A DNA stretch of 11,835 nt from positions 1-11,835 of the forward strand of contig CAZCHK010000058.1 of assembly GCA_964498605.1 (NCBI GenBank), written 5' to 3'. The stretch's first letter is position 1. Every line of letters begins with the position of its first letter. The notes below the pieces were generated by a model. That model ran no database searches, was not told the DNA's origin, and saw nothing but the letters and a program-made list of their open reading frames with translations. The DNA is from JBGQAS01 sp964498605. Its GTDB lineage: Bacteria > Chloroflexota > Anaerolineae > Anaerolineales > Anaerolineaceae. The position numbers were made by a program, and so were the translations under genes. Shown piece after piece: positions 1-6,666 of the stretch.

Positions 1-141
1 CGGGGGGGGAGATACACGACAGTACCGGTGGATACGATGTTGCAGGCTAAAAAACGAGTTGATGTGGAAAAATTTTATGATAAGGAAAATTATCGTCCTT
101 GCATAAAGGAATTTATTGATGTACCGATGTTTTTAAGTTGA
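1..141 (+). CDS. C-terminal end of a gene, probably 6-phosphofructokinase (5'-truncated by window edge)
   Basis: Frame 1 is open from the window edge to a TGA at 139-141 and gives about 46 residues, starting RGGRYTTVPVDTMLQAKKRV and ending with a YDKENYRP segment and PMFLS. A 'VP(V/I)..' strand, a 'KRVDVE.FYD...YRP' segment and a 'PMFL' end resemble, from memory, C-termini of phosphofructokinases of this general type; no catalytic motif is in the window. If right, the enzyme phosphorylates fructose 6-phosphate to fructose 1,6-bisphosphate in the cytoplasm. The next gene, 11 bases downstream on the same strand, encodes a fructose-bisphosphate aldolase that would use that product, and this supports the call. 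The other two forward frames are not better candidates: frame 3 stops at 48-50. Identity is inference from a short tail plus context. Confidence 0.5.
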   Translation, partial: RGGRYTTVPVDTMLQAKKRVDVEKFYDKENYRPCIKEFIDVPMFLS

Positions 142-149
142 AAGGTGAT
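141..149 (+). promoter_or_regulatory. Ribosome binding site of the aldolase gene
   Basis: AAAGGTGAT lies 4-7 bases before the ATG at 153. It favours this ATG over the in-frame TTG at 138, which overlaps the upstream stop codon and has no Shine-Dalgarno sequence at a suitable distance. Confidence 0.6.
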
Positions 150-152
150 GGC

Positions 153-1574
153 ATGGATACGAAAATTGTTGCAAAGATTATTGAAACGCTTGATTTTGGG
201 ATAGAGTATCGAGACGAAAAGGTAATCGTTATTGATCAAAACAAGGTCAGAACAAGAATCAGTAAACTGGCTGAATTTTCATCACTAGGGTGCGGGGCAT
301 TACAAGGGTATGCCAGGTTTTTTGTGCGAACGATTGCCGAAGAGCTGGGAATATTCCCCGCTTCAATTCATGATCTGTATATGGCTCGAGGTAGAAACGA
401 AGTTCCCTGTACGTTTACTGTGCCTGCAATGAACTTAAGAATTCTCTCATTCGACGCCGCAAAGGCGATATTTCGATCTGCGTTGGCGATTGATGCGGAA
501 GCCTTGATCTTTGAAATCGCCCGATCTGAAATGGGATACACCGATCAAAAACCAGCAGAATACGCAACATCGGTTCTGGCTGCCGCCATTGCTGAGGGGT
601 ACAAAGGCCCGGTTTTTATTCAGGGAGATCATTTCCAGGTGTCAGCAAAGAAATACATGATCGACCCAGAACCAGAGATCAATGCCTTGAAGAACCTCAT
701 CACTGACGCATTAAAGTATGGATTTTATAATATCGACATTGATGCCTCAACACTCGTGGATTTAAAGAAACAAACCATCCCCGAACAGCAAACCGCAAAC
801 ACGACTCTTTCCGCGATGTTTACAAGCTACATTCGACTCCATCAACCGGCTGGGATCACCGTGTCCGTGGGTGGTGAGATAGGGGAAGTGGGAGGGCATA
901 ACTCCACGCCGGAAGAGCTTCACGCCTACCTTGATGGATATAATTTTGCGCTGACGCGCTATGGTTCTGAACTTGTGGGATTGAGCAAAGTAAGCGTACA
1001 GACTGGAACAAGTCATGGAGGGGTTGTTTTACCTGATGGTAGTATTGCAGAAGTGACAGTCGACTTTGAAACATTAAAAGACCTCAGCAGGATAGCCCGA
1101 TCCAAATATCAAATGGGTGGTACGGTACAGCACGGGGCATCTACGCTTCCAGAATCTGCGTTCAATAAATTTGTAGAAAACGAAGCTATTGAAGTCCATT
1201 TGGCTACAAATTTCGCAAATATATTCTATGATAAGATGCCAGCTGGTTTGAAAGAAGAAATGTATGCATACCTTGATGAAAAATTTGCTGGTGATAAAAA
1301 ACCCGGTATGACGGATGAACAGTTTTATTACAAGACCCGGAAAAATGTCGTCGGGCCTTTTAAGAAACAATCATGGTCATTATCTGACGAGGAAAAACAG
1401 CCAATTATTGTCGCCTGGGAAAAACTTTTCACCAATCTCTTTCAGTCACTCGGTTTGGGAGGGACAAAACAATACATCGATAAGTATATTTTGCCACAAC
1501 AGGCAGAATATACGATTGAGGACTACACGGGTGAGGTAAGAGAAGATAGCGACACCAAGGATCTTGCGGACTAG
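153..1574 (+). CDS. fba: Class II (metal-dependent) fructose-bisphosphate aldolase, long form
   Basis: Predicted to split fructose 1,6-bisphosphate into dihydroxyacetone phosphate and glyceraldehyde 3-phosphate, or the reverse, in the cytoplasm. From the ATG at 153 the protein has 473 residues. Class II motifs occur in the expected order: GDHF (D159 catalytic acid/base, H160 metal ligand), IDAS near 197, GGEIGEVGGHNS (E242), GTSHGG (H288 metal ligand) and QHGAS (H327 metal ligand). The barrel appears to begin near residue 85. The roughly 85-residue N-terminal helical region and a long C-terminal region (about 360-473) exceed the usual 285-360 residue class II enzyme. The phosphate-site strand, usually (K)(V/M)N(I/V)(A/D)T, reads EVHLATNF here, so a usually conserved Asn is His349. 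It lies 11 bases after the probable phosphofructokinase and touches the Nudix gene. A tagatose- or other ketose-bisphosphate specificity cannot be excluded. Confidence 0.85.
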   Translation: MDTKIVAKIIETLDFGIEYRDEKVIVIDQNKVRTRISKLAEFSSLGCGALQGYARFFVRTIAEELGIFPASIHDLYMARGRNEVPCTFTVPAMNLRILSFDAAKAIFRSALAIDAEALIFEIARSEMGYTDQKPAEYATSVLAAAIAEGYKGPVFIQGDHFQVSAKKYMIDPEPEINALKNLITDALKYGFYNIDIDASTLVDLKKQTIPEQQTANTTLSAMFTSYIRLHQPAGITVSVGGEIGEVGGHNSTPEELHAYLDGYNFALTRYGSELVGLSKVSVQTGTSHGGVVLPDGSIAEVTVDFETLKDLSRIARSKYQMGGTVQHGASTLPESAFNKFVENEAIEVHLATNFANIFYDKMPAGLKEEMYAYLDEKFAGDKKPGMTDEQFYYKTRKNVVGPFKKQSWSLSDEEKQPIIVAWEKLFTNLFQSLGLGGTKQYIDKYILPQQAEYTIEDYTGEVREDSDTKDLAD

Positions 1575-2066
1575 ATGAAGGCAGACATTCCTTTTCAAAA
1601 GATCGACGACACGCGGTATAAAGTAATACCGCGTGTTTTATTGTTTATATTCAATGCCGATCAGGTCCTCCTGATAAAAGGAAGTGACACAAAAAAGACA
1701 TGGCCTGGGCTTTACAATGGCTTGGGTGGACATGTCGAAAAAGGGGAATCTGTTCTAGAAGCAGCAAAAAGGGAGCTCGAAGAAGAATCCGGCATCACAG
1801 CATTAATAATGGATTGCGTGGGAAATATTCTAATCGACGGTGAAGGTGATGTTGGTATATGTGTATTTGTGTTTTACGGAGAAACAGCGCAAAAAAACCT
1901 AAGTCCTTCGTGCGAAGGTACACCCGAATGGATCCCACTGGCAAACATCGGGAAAATACAGTGTGTCGCAGATCTTCCAATGCTGATCCCAAAAGTTATT
2001 GAAGCACATCAAAGCGGATCTCATTTTTCAGAGGTGTATTCCCGGGGAAACAGGATATGCGTATAG
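1575..2066 (+). CDS. Nudix (MutT-type) hydrolase
   Basis: A 163-residue cytoplasmic hydrolase that would cleave a nucleoside diphosphate linked to another group (X), releasing NMP or similar; the substrate cannot be told from sequence. The Nudix box Gx5Ex7REUxEExGU is complete at residues 52-74 (G52, E58, R66, E67, E70, E71, G73), so the metal-binding helix looks intact. The strand before it (VLLFIFNADQVLLIKG, 21-36) and the WPGLYNGLGG loop are typical of the fold. The ATG at 1575 immediately follows the aldolase TAG at 1572-1574 and has only a weak, distant AAGG upstream, so translation is probably coupled to the aldolase. Its stop abuts the stop of rsmD on the other strand. Roles in nucleotide-pool cleaning or sugar-nucleotide turnover are both possible. 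Confidence 0.87.
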   Translation: MKADIPFQKIDDTRYKVIPRVLLFIFNADQVLLIKGSDTKKTWPGLYNGLGGHVEKGESVLEAAKRELEEESGITALIMDCVGNILIDGEGDVGICVFVFYGETAQKNLSPSCEGTPEWIPLANIGKIQCVADLPMLIPKVIEAHQSGSHFSEVYSRGNRICV

Positions 2067-2087
2067 CTATACAGTTTTTTTCTTTTT
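2061..2087 (+). terminator. Weak intrinsic terminator candidate for the aldolase-Nudix operon
   Basis: A perfect 12-base palindrome GTATAGCTATAC (2061-2072) spans the two abutting stop codons and is followed by T7 (2075-2081), C and T5 (2083-2087). The T tract is the complement of codons for the lysine-rich tail of RsmD. The palindrome has no natural loop, so only about 4 A/T-rich base pairs could form in RNA; this makes it weak as a terminator. Confidence 0.3.
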
Positions 2088-2636
2088 CTCATAAAAAACC
2101 AATGATGTGCTGCCATATTGGCGATGGTCAAATTGCTCGAAATTTGAAAGGTATAATTTTTCATACTCCATCGGGTGTATTTGAACGACAATGAGACCCT
2201 CGTCATCAAGCCAGGATGCATTTTGATCAAGCAATACTATCGCTTTTTTCCATAAACATTTGTATTGGGGAGGGGCGATAAATATCACAAAAAAAGCTGT
2301 AGCTTGGCATGTTTCCAGGAATTTAAAAGCATCAATAAAAGTCACCCGTGCTTTATCAGATAACCTTGTAATCTTGAGATTCTCCTGAATAACATTGTAC
2401 GCTTTGAGGTTATTCTCAATAAATTGGACGAAGGAGGCTCCTCGACTTAAAGCTTCAATGCCGACAGAACCAGTTCCTCCAAAAAGGTCCAGGAATTTTT
2501 CATTGATCACATCCTGACCAATTATGTTGAATAATGCGCCTTTTACTTTGTCCGTGATAGGCCGGGTAGAATCACCAGGGACATCCTTTAAACGGAAGCC
2601 TTTTGCTGAACCAGAAATAATTCTTGGGGTTTTCAT
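2067..2636 (-). CDS. rsmD: 16S rRNA (guanine966-N2)-methyltransferase RsmD
   Basis: Predicted to methylate N2 of G966 (E. coli numbering) in 16S rRNA during 30S assembly, using S-adenosylmethionine. The 189 residues begin with the family signature: RIISGSAKG (5-13), then TRPITDKVKGALFNII (24-39). The SAM-binding motif I is DLFGGTGSVGIEALSRGA (50-67), with an acidic residue at FIEN (72-75). The catalytic motif IV, usually (D/N)PP(F/Y), reads APPQY at 121-125, so its first residue is Ala. The protein ends in a lysine-rich tail. Its ATG overlaps the stop of the upstream UroD-like gene by four bases (ATGA), which indicates coupled translation, and it is the last gene of a five-gene run. Length and the other motifs are normal for RsmD; the motif IV change may be a lineage trait. 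Confidence 0.88.
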   Translation of the reverse strand: MKTPRIISGSAKGFRLKDVPGDSTRPITDKVKGALFNIIGQDVINEKFLDLFGGTGSVGIEALSRGASFVQFIENNLKAYNVIQENLKITRLSDKARVTFIDAFKFLETCQATAFFVIFIAPPQYKCLWKKAIVLLDQNASWLDDEGLIVVQIHPMEYEKLYLSNFEQFDHRQYGSTSLVFYEKKKKTV

Positions 2637-3628
2637 TTGAATTCTCTTGCCGTGTCAATTGCAGCTTGAATGTTCCCGCGAGGGGCTGTGAGAGGTGTTA
2701 CACAGCCAGTTCCAAGTATGAAGCCTGTGTTTCCCATATCTTTTATTGCCTTTTTACACTCTGCGCGTATGCGTTGGGGCGTTCCATAAACAAGTGATTC
2801 CCATTGACGGATTCCACCGCAAAACGTTACTTGTGTTGTTTGTCTGGCTTCCTTTAATGAAGGCTTCGTGTGTTGGTCGTGCCAGTTAATAACCTGAAAG
2901 GCCAGCGTAGAAAGCAATTGAAAATAGATATTGGTTCCATGAATATGAAGAATATTCAACCATGCATTGTTCATTGCGGCGAGGATTTTTTCATCAAAAC
3001 AAAGACCAAATTTCTGATAATCGCCTTCAGATAATTGTCCATCCTGCGCATGCTGGACTGCATAGAAGAATCCGTCTATGTTCTCTTTTTGACAAGCTTC
3101 CAAAAAATCTATGGTAGTGTCCGAAATTGTCTGAAGCCCAACCATAAGCTCACCGGCATGATTTTTAACATGCGACAGCAATGTTTCATTACCAGCAAGA
3201 TGCTTTGCCTGGGATAATGGACTGAATACTGTTTCAATGAGGGGGGTGCGTTTGTTAAATTTGTTTCTTAACATCCTGACGGCCTGGACTTGTTTTCCTA
3301 ATGACCCATGCCTGACATCGAGTTTTCTTAGTTTCAACCAATCACTGGGTTCGTGTATCACAGGAATACGATTCTCCCGGGATCCTTCAGGATTACCCTG
3401 CCATTCATCTTTAGTTCCCCAATCGTATGTACTGTAACTGGAGGCCGGAGTGATTTTCAAGATATCAAAGTCAAATTGCCTTTGGAAATTTTCGACTGAC
3501 GTAACAAACTCAGATACTTCCATATCGTCAGCGGGAAAGTGCCTCCAAAGAGCAACGGGTGTCACTCGTAGGGGGATTTTACTTAAACAATCTTCGATGA
3601 TTTTACGATGATCAGAACAAGAGCTCAT
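2633..3628 (-). CDS. Uroporphyrinogen decarboxylase (UroD) superfamily protein, not HemE
   Basis: A 331-residue predicted TIM-barrel protein. Family signs are RVTPVALWRHFPADD (21-35), GFFYAVQHA (186-194), LHIHGTN (227-233) and the C-terminal FILGTGCVTPLTAPRGNI (303-320), the usual 'GC..p..tP.eNi.a' strand-loop of UroD-like proteins. It lacks the N-terminal RQAGRYLPEY motif of true HemE, so heme synthesis is unlikely. Corrinoid-dependent methyltransferases of this superfamily (MtaA type) bind zinc through HxC and a distant Cys. Here the equivalents could be His228, His230 and Cys309, giving HxH...C, but this alignment is my inference. Substrate unknown. A good ribosome site (GGGAG about 7 bases before the ATG) starts it, 24 bases after the GtrA-family gene; its stop overlaps the rsmD start by four bases. 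Confidence 0.72.
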   Translation of the reverse strand: MSSCSDHRKIIEDCLSKIPLRVTPVALWRHFPADDMEVSEFVTSVENFQRQFDFDILKITPASSYSTYDWGTKDEWQGNPEGSRENRIPVIHEPSDWLKLRKLDVRHGSLGKQVQAVRMLRNKFNKRTPLIETVFSPLSQAKHLAGNETLLSHVKNHAGELMVGLQTISDTTIDFLEACQKENIDGFFYAVQHAQDGQLSEGDYQKFGLCFDEKILAAMNNAWLNILHIHGTNIYFQLLSTLAFQVINWHDQHTKPSLKEARQTTQVTFCGGIRQWESLVYGTPQRIRAECKKAIKDMGNTGFILGTGCVTPLTAPRGNIQAAIDTAREFK

Positions 3629-3652
3629 AAAAAAATCTCCCGCTGGAAAAAC

Positions 3653-4099
3653 TTAAACCTGAAATGTCCATTTGCGATTCGCGAAAAAGTTCCACAGAAG
3701 TACGATAACTACACAAACAGCCAGTGCAAGATTATTCGCGATTACATCGGGGGAAAGGTTTAATAAGGTGAAATGATTATTAACCACCAACAAAGAAATG
3801 GTTTTACTCAGAATCCAAAATAGCGGAGTTCTGATTCCAAGACCTATCAGGCTGATCATCAAGAAACGAAAAAACTGTTTCCAAAAAGCCATGGTCCGAT
3901 ATTCTGGATATGTCCAATAACGATTCAGGATGAAGTTGTTCATCACCGCGAGCATGAATGAAATCGCCTGTGAAGCGATCTTTTCCCAACCAAAACTGAC
4001 TGTCAGGAGATTCAGTATCCCAAAGTCAATAACAGTCCCGGTTATTCCGACTATTGCGAACTTAATAAACTGCCAGGTTGATTTATTGGTGGGAGACAT
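3653..4099 (-). CDS. GtrA family membrane protein
   Basis: A 148-residue integral membrane protein with four predicted helices (about 10-31, 40-60, 75-100 and 115-141), the full GtrA layout. Typical motifs are QFIKFAIVGITGTVIDFGIL near the start, NNFILNRYWTY after helix 2 and WNFFANRKWTF at the C-terminus. GtrA-like proteins are thought to help move or flip polyprenyl-phosphate-linked sugars across the cytoplasmic membrane during glycan modification, but most members are uncharacterised. The start overlaps the end of the upstream UDP-glucuronate decarboxylase gene by 17 bases and has no clear ribosome site, so it is probably translated by coupling. The pairing with a sugar-nucleotide enzyme fits a role in surface polysaccharide assembly. 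No glycosyltransferase gene is seen beside it. Confidence 0.85.
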   Translation of the reverse strand: MSPTNKSTWQFIKFAIVGITGTVIDFGILNLLTVSFGWEKIASQAISFMLAVMNNFILNRYWTYPEYRTMAFWKQFFRFLMISLIGLGIRTPLFWILSKTISLLVVNNHFTLLNLSPDVIANNLALAVCVVIVLLWNFFANRKWTFQV

Positions 4100-5051
4100 T
4101 TGGATTATTTTGTCTAAAATAGTCGATAGTCTTTTGCAGGCCTGTCTCTAGTTGAATTATTGGACTCCATCCTAAAAGATGCTTGGCTTTTGAGATATCC
4201 GGCTGTCTTTTCAAAGGATCATGTCCAACAAACATTTCTTCCCTGAAAACCAATCTGGCTGGGTTGTTCGTTAACTGATTAATTAATTTTGCAAAGTCTA
4301 AAATGGTTATTTCTTCGGGATTTCCAATATTTACAGGCAGGTGTTCGTTTGAACAAAGCAATGCATACAATCCCTCGATTAAATCATCGACATAACAAAA
4401 ACTTCTTGTCTGCAAGCCGGTACCGTAAATCGTCAGGGGTTGCTGCTCTAAAGCCTGGTTGATAAAATTTGGCACGACACGGCCATCATCCATCCTCATT
4501 CTGGGCCCGTAGGTGTTGAATATCCTGGCAATGCGCGTGTCTAATTTATGATAGCGATGATACGCCATCGTTAAGGCTTCCGCAAATCTTTTCGCCTCAT
4601 CATAAACAGACCTTTCGCCTACGGGGTCTACTTTTCCCCAATACGATTCCTTTTGTGGATGCTCTTCCGGATCACCATACACTTCGCTGGTGGACGCAAG
4701 CAAGAACTTCGCGTTTTTTGCTTTCGCAACTCCGAGGGTGTTGTGCGTGCCGAGAGCACCAGCTTTTAATGTCTGGATAGGTAGATTTGGGTAGCCACAA
4801 GGGGAAAGGGGATTTGGACTCGCAGGAGAGGCGAAATGAAGCACCGCGTTTATCTCTCCCTGTACAGAGATGTGATTTGAGACATCCTGTTCGATGAAAG
4901 AAAAATGCTTGTTAAGCAGTAGCGCTTTGATGTTTTCGGCGGACCCGGTAATGAAATTATCCATTCCGATAACATCGTGATTCTCATCCAGTAATTTCTC
5001 ACACAAGTGGGAGCCGAGGAAACCAGCAGCTCCTGTTAGGAGGATCCGCAT
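4083..5051 (-). CDS. uxs: UDP-glucuronate decarboxylase (UDP-xylose synthase), extended SDR family
   Basis: Predicted to convert UDP-glucuronate to UDP-xylose and CO2 with bound NAD in the cytoplasm, supplying a sugar for surface glycans. The 322 residues show the Rossmann motif GAAGFLG (7-13), the acidic NAD-ribose residue in MDNF (30-33), STSEVYGDP (120-128), the catalytic YxxxK (Y150, K154) and FNTYGPRMRMDDGRVVPNF (178-196), followed by QTRSFCYVDDL (214-224). This is the characteristic UXS wording. Between FASPASP and PIQTLK it has a segment (about 80-90, NPLSPCGYPNL) a few residues longer than the usual 'xxYxxx'. A ribosome site GGAG (5057-5060) precedes the ATG, inside the end of the upstream gene, whose stop is one base away. 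dTDP-glucose dehydratase is a related alternative, but the motifs fit UXS better. Confidence 0.87.
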   Translation of the reverse strand: MRILLTGAAGFLGSHLCEKLLDENHDVIGMDNFITGSAENIKALLLNKHFSFIEQDVSNHISVQGEINAVLHFASPASPNPLSPCGYPNLPIQTLKAGALGTHNTLGVAKAKNAKFLLASTSEVYGDPEEHPQKESYWGKVDPVGERSVYDEAKRFAEALTMAYHRYHKLDTRIARIFNTYGPRMRMDDGRVVPNFINQALEQQPLTIYGTGLQTRSFCYVDDLIEGLYALLCSNEHLPVNIGNPEEITILDFAKLINQLTNNPARLVFREEMFVGHDPLKRQPDISKAKHLLGWSPIIQLETGLQKTIDYFRQNNPNVSHQ

Positions 5052-5052
5052 T

Positions 5053-6627
5053 TTATCTCCAGTCGATCTTAGATATTAAACCATCACTGGTAATTTGCAG
5101 CGATTCACACCTCACTGCGTCGATGAACCAAAGATTTCCATCAAGAATCACACCGATAAAGAATTGCCCATCGTTATTCATTGCTGGAGACCATTGAATT
5201 AATTGGGGCTCCAGACCAATGGAGTTCTGAGGTGGAAAGCAGGACCTGCTATTCGATCCATCCTGCTCAGAAATGATTAAACGGTACCGTGAGGTGTCAC
5301 TTTGATTGTTTTGAATCGATTGTAGAAAACCAAGATAATAATGCCCGAAAGAGGTCATGGGAGCGGGGGAGGGGTAAGAGAACATTCCGGGATTTTCAAT
5401 GAGATTTATTGAATCCTGAGTATCGATGTGAAAAGAATTCATCGAGAAGGATTGGTTTATGGACGAGGATCCTGATGCATTGTCTTGCCAAAAAAAGACT
5501 TTGCTTCCAGGCGACCATCCAATCGATGAATACCACGCCCAATCCCCACGAGTATTAAACGCATTCAGCTCAATTAATGGAACAAGCGTTTTGCTCTGAA
5601 AATTTACAAAACCTATCTGATCGGGACGAGAGTATACCAATGTGCTGCCGTCAGGGGACCAAAAATAATCCGTACCCCACCAGCCATATTCACCACCGCC
5701 ATTGATCGCAATCACATTTTCATTTCTCCAGACAGAACCGCCTTCAGAGAATGTCAGGACCCAAAGGTCATTATTGGCCTGCCACCCGGGAGGTGTTTCG
5801 CGTGGTTCGACCGTGGAATATGTAACCGTGTTGGTTTTTCCCGGGACCCATGCGGCATGGTGGATGACGTTTTTCACGTTTAAATCTTGAAGGATCACCT
5901 CATCGGTATCTAAGCTGGCTATCCATAATGAATTTATGGTATCCTCATCCGAACCGGACGTGCGTGAAAAAAGCAGCCATTTACCATCCGGACTGATCTC
6001 GAATATTCTTCCATCAAGATCATTCGATTGTGTCACTGGTCGTCTGTTTGAAGTATTGGATTCCATTGCCCAGGCGTTTCCAGCGATGAGGTATGCGAGT
6101 TTTCCCGGGATTGGAATGGACACGAATGGTTTGGATATGCCCACCATTAGTATTTCAGCGACAGGTTCCAGAATAGTGGATTCAGAAAAAATGGTACGCA
6201 TTTTTTCTGTATTATTTTCTTTGATCACCCTGTAAGTAGTCTGCTTTATCCCATTCCGGCCTTGTTGAATTAAGTAGCTTTCCCCTTCCTCCAAAGATTC
6301 ATTTTGCACAACGATTTCCTGGAAAGGAATTTCTTCATCTAACAGAATAAAATTTTCCTCGACACGGATTAGAGTGATTGACATTTCCCGATCAATCTTT
6401 GTTTCCAGGGAGGGAACTGATCTATCCAGAGGTTGAAGTTGAATGCCTTCTTGAATTAATAGATCTTTTACCGTTTCACCATTGAATGCATTGGTAACAA
6501 TTAACTGACCATCAACATTAATATCAATCCTGTAGTTTTCAACATAACTGGAATTTCGCCCACAACTCAAAATCGTGAATGAAATAAATATTACAATGAT
6601 TGCTGCAAGTTTGCTCTTGGACATCAT
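5053..6627 (-). CDS. Lipoprotein with DUF348-like and G5-like domains and a TolB-like beta-propeller
   Basis: A 524-residue exported protein of unknown function. The N-terminus has two lysines, a hydrophobic stretch (7-20) and a lipobox ILSC with Cys22 as the likely lipidated residue. Residues about 32-90 (YRIDINVDGQ..., ETVKDLLIQEGI) resemble DUF348, a domain found in YabE/Rpf-type cell-wall proteins. About 92-163 (EEIPFQEIVVQNESLEEGES... and TTYRVIKEN) resemble a G5 domain, which often binds the cell surface or glycans. The remainder (about 200-524) contains propeller-like blades with the repeated 'SPDG/SPG' motif: ISPDGKWLLFSR (211-222), WSPDGSTLVYSR (323-334) and WSPGSKVFFW (371-380). No hydrolase catalytic site is evident, so a binding or scaffold role outside the membrane seems likely. 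It is the first gene of the minus-strand operon, with tandem ATG codons and no clear ribosome site. Confidence 0.75.
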   Translation of the reverse strand: MMSKSKLAAIIVIFISFTILSCGRNSSYVENYRIDINVDGQLIVTNAFNGETVKDLLIQEGIQLQPLDRSVPSLETKIDREMSITLIRVEENFILLDEEIPFQEIVVQNESLEEGESYLIQQGRNGIKQTTYRVIKENNTEKMRTIFSESTILEPVAEILMVGISKPFVSIPIPGKLAYLIAGNAWAMESNTSNRRPVTQSNDLDGRIFEISPDGKWLLFSRTSGSDEDTINSLWIASLDTDEVILQDLNVKNVIHHAAWVPGKTNTVTYSTVEPRETPPGWQANNDLWVLTFSEGGSVWRNENVIAINGGGEYGWWGTDYFWSPDGSTLVYSRPDQIGFVNFQSKTLVPLIELNAFNTRGDWAWYSSIGWSPGSKVFFWQDNASGSSSINQSFSMNSFHIDTQDSINLIENPGMFSYPSPAPMTSFGHYYLGFLQSIQNNQSDTSRYRLIISEQDGSNSRSCFPPQNSIGLEPQLIQWSPAMNNDGQFFIGVILDGNLWFIDAVRCESLQITSDGLISKIDWR

Positions 6628-6645
6628 TCAATCAAACGGTATAAT
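6617..6645 (+). promoter_or_regulatory. Promoter candidate for scpB-rluB
   Basis: TTGGAC at 6617-6622 and a perfect TATAAT at 6640-6645 are separated by 17 bases, the ideal sigma-70 spacing. Transcription would begin near 6652, leaving a leader of about 23 bases before the ATG at 6675. The -35 box overlaps the first codons of the divergent lipoprotein gene. Confidence 0.55.
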
Positions 6646-6666
6646 CAGTGTCTACTTTTCAAACGA

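Noticed and set aside
1074..1370. A 98-residue minus-strand open frame inside the aldolase gene
   Set aside because: It lies wholly within a well-supported gene on the other strand and shows no family motif, so it is a shadow frame.
2040..2052. TTCCCGGGGAA inverted repeat near the Nudix gene end as a terminator
   Set aside because: The arms meet without a loop and no T-run follows directly; it is within coding sequence.
5936..6235. A 99-residue plus-strand open frame inside the lipoprotein gene
   Set aside because: It is antisense to a gene with signal peptide and domain structure, with no ribosome site or similarity of its own.
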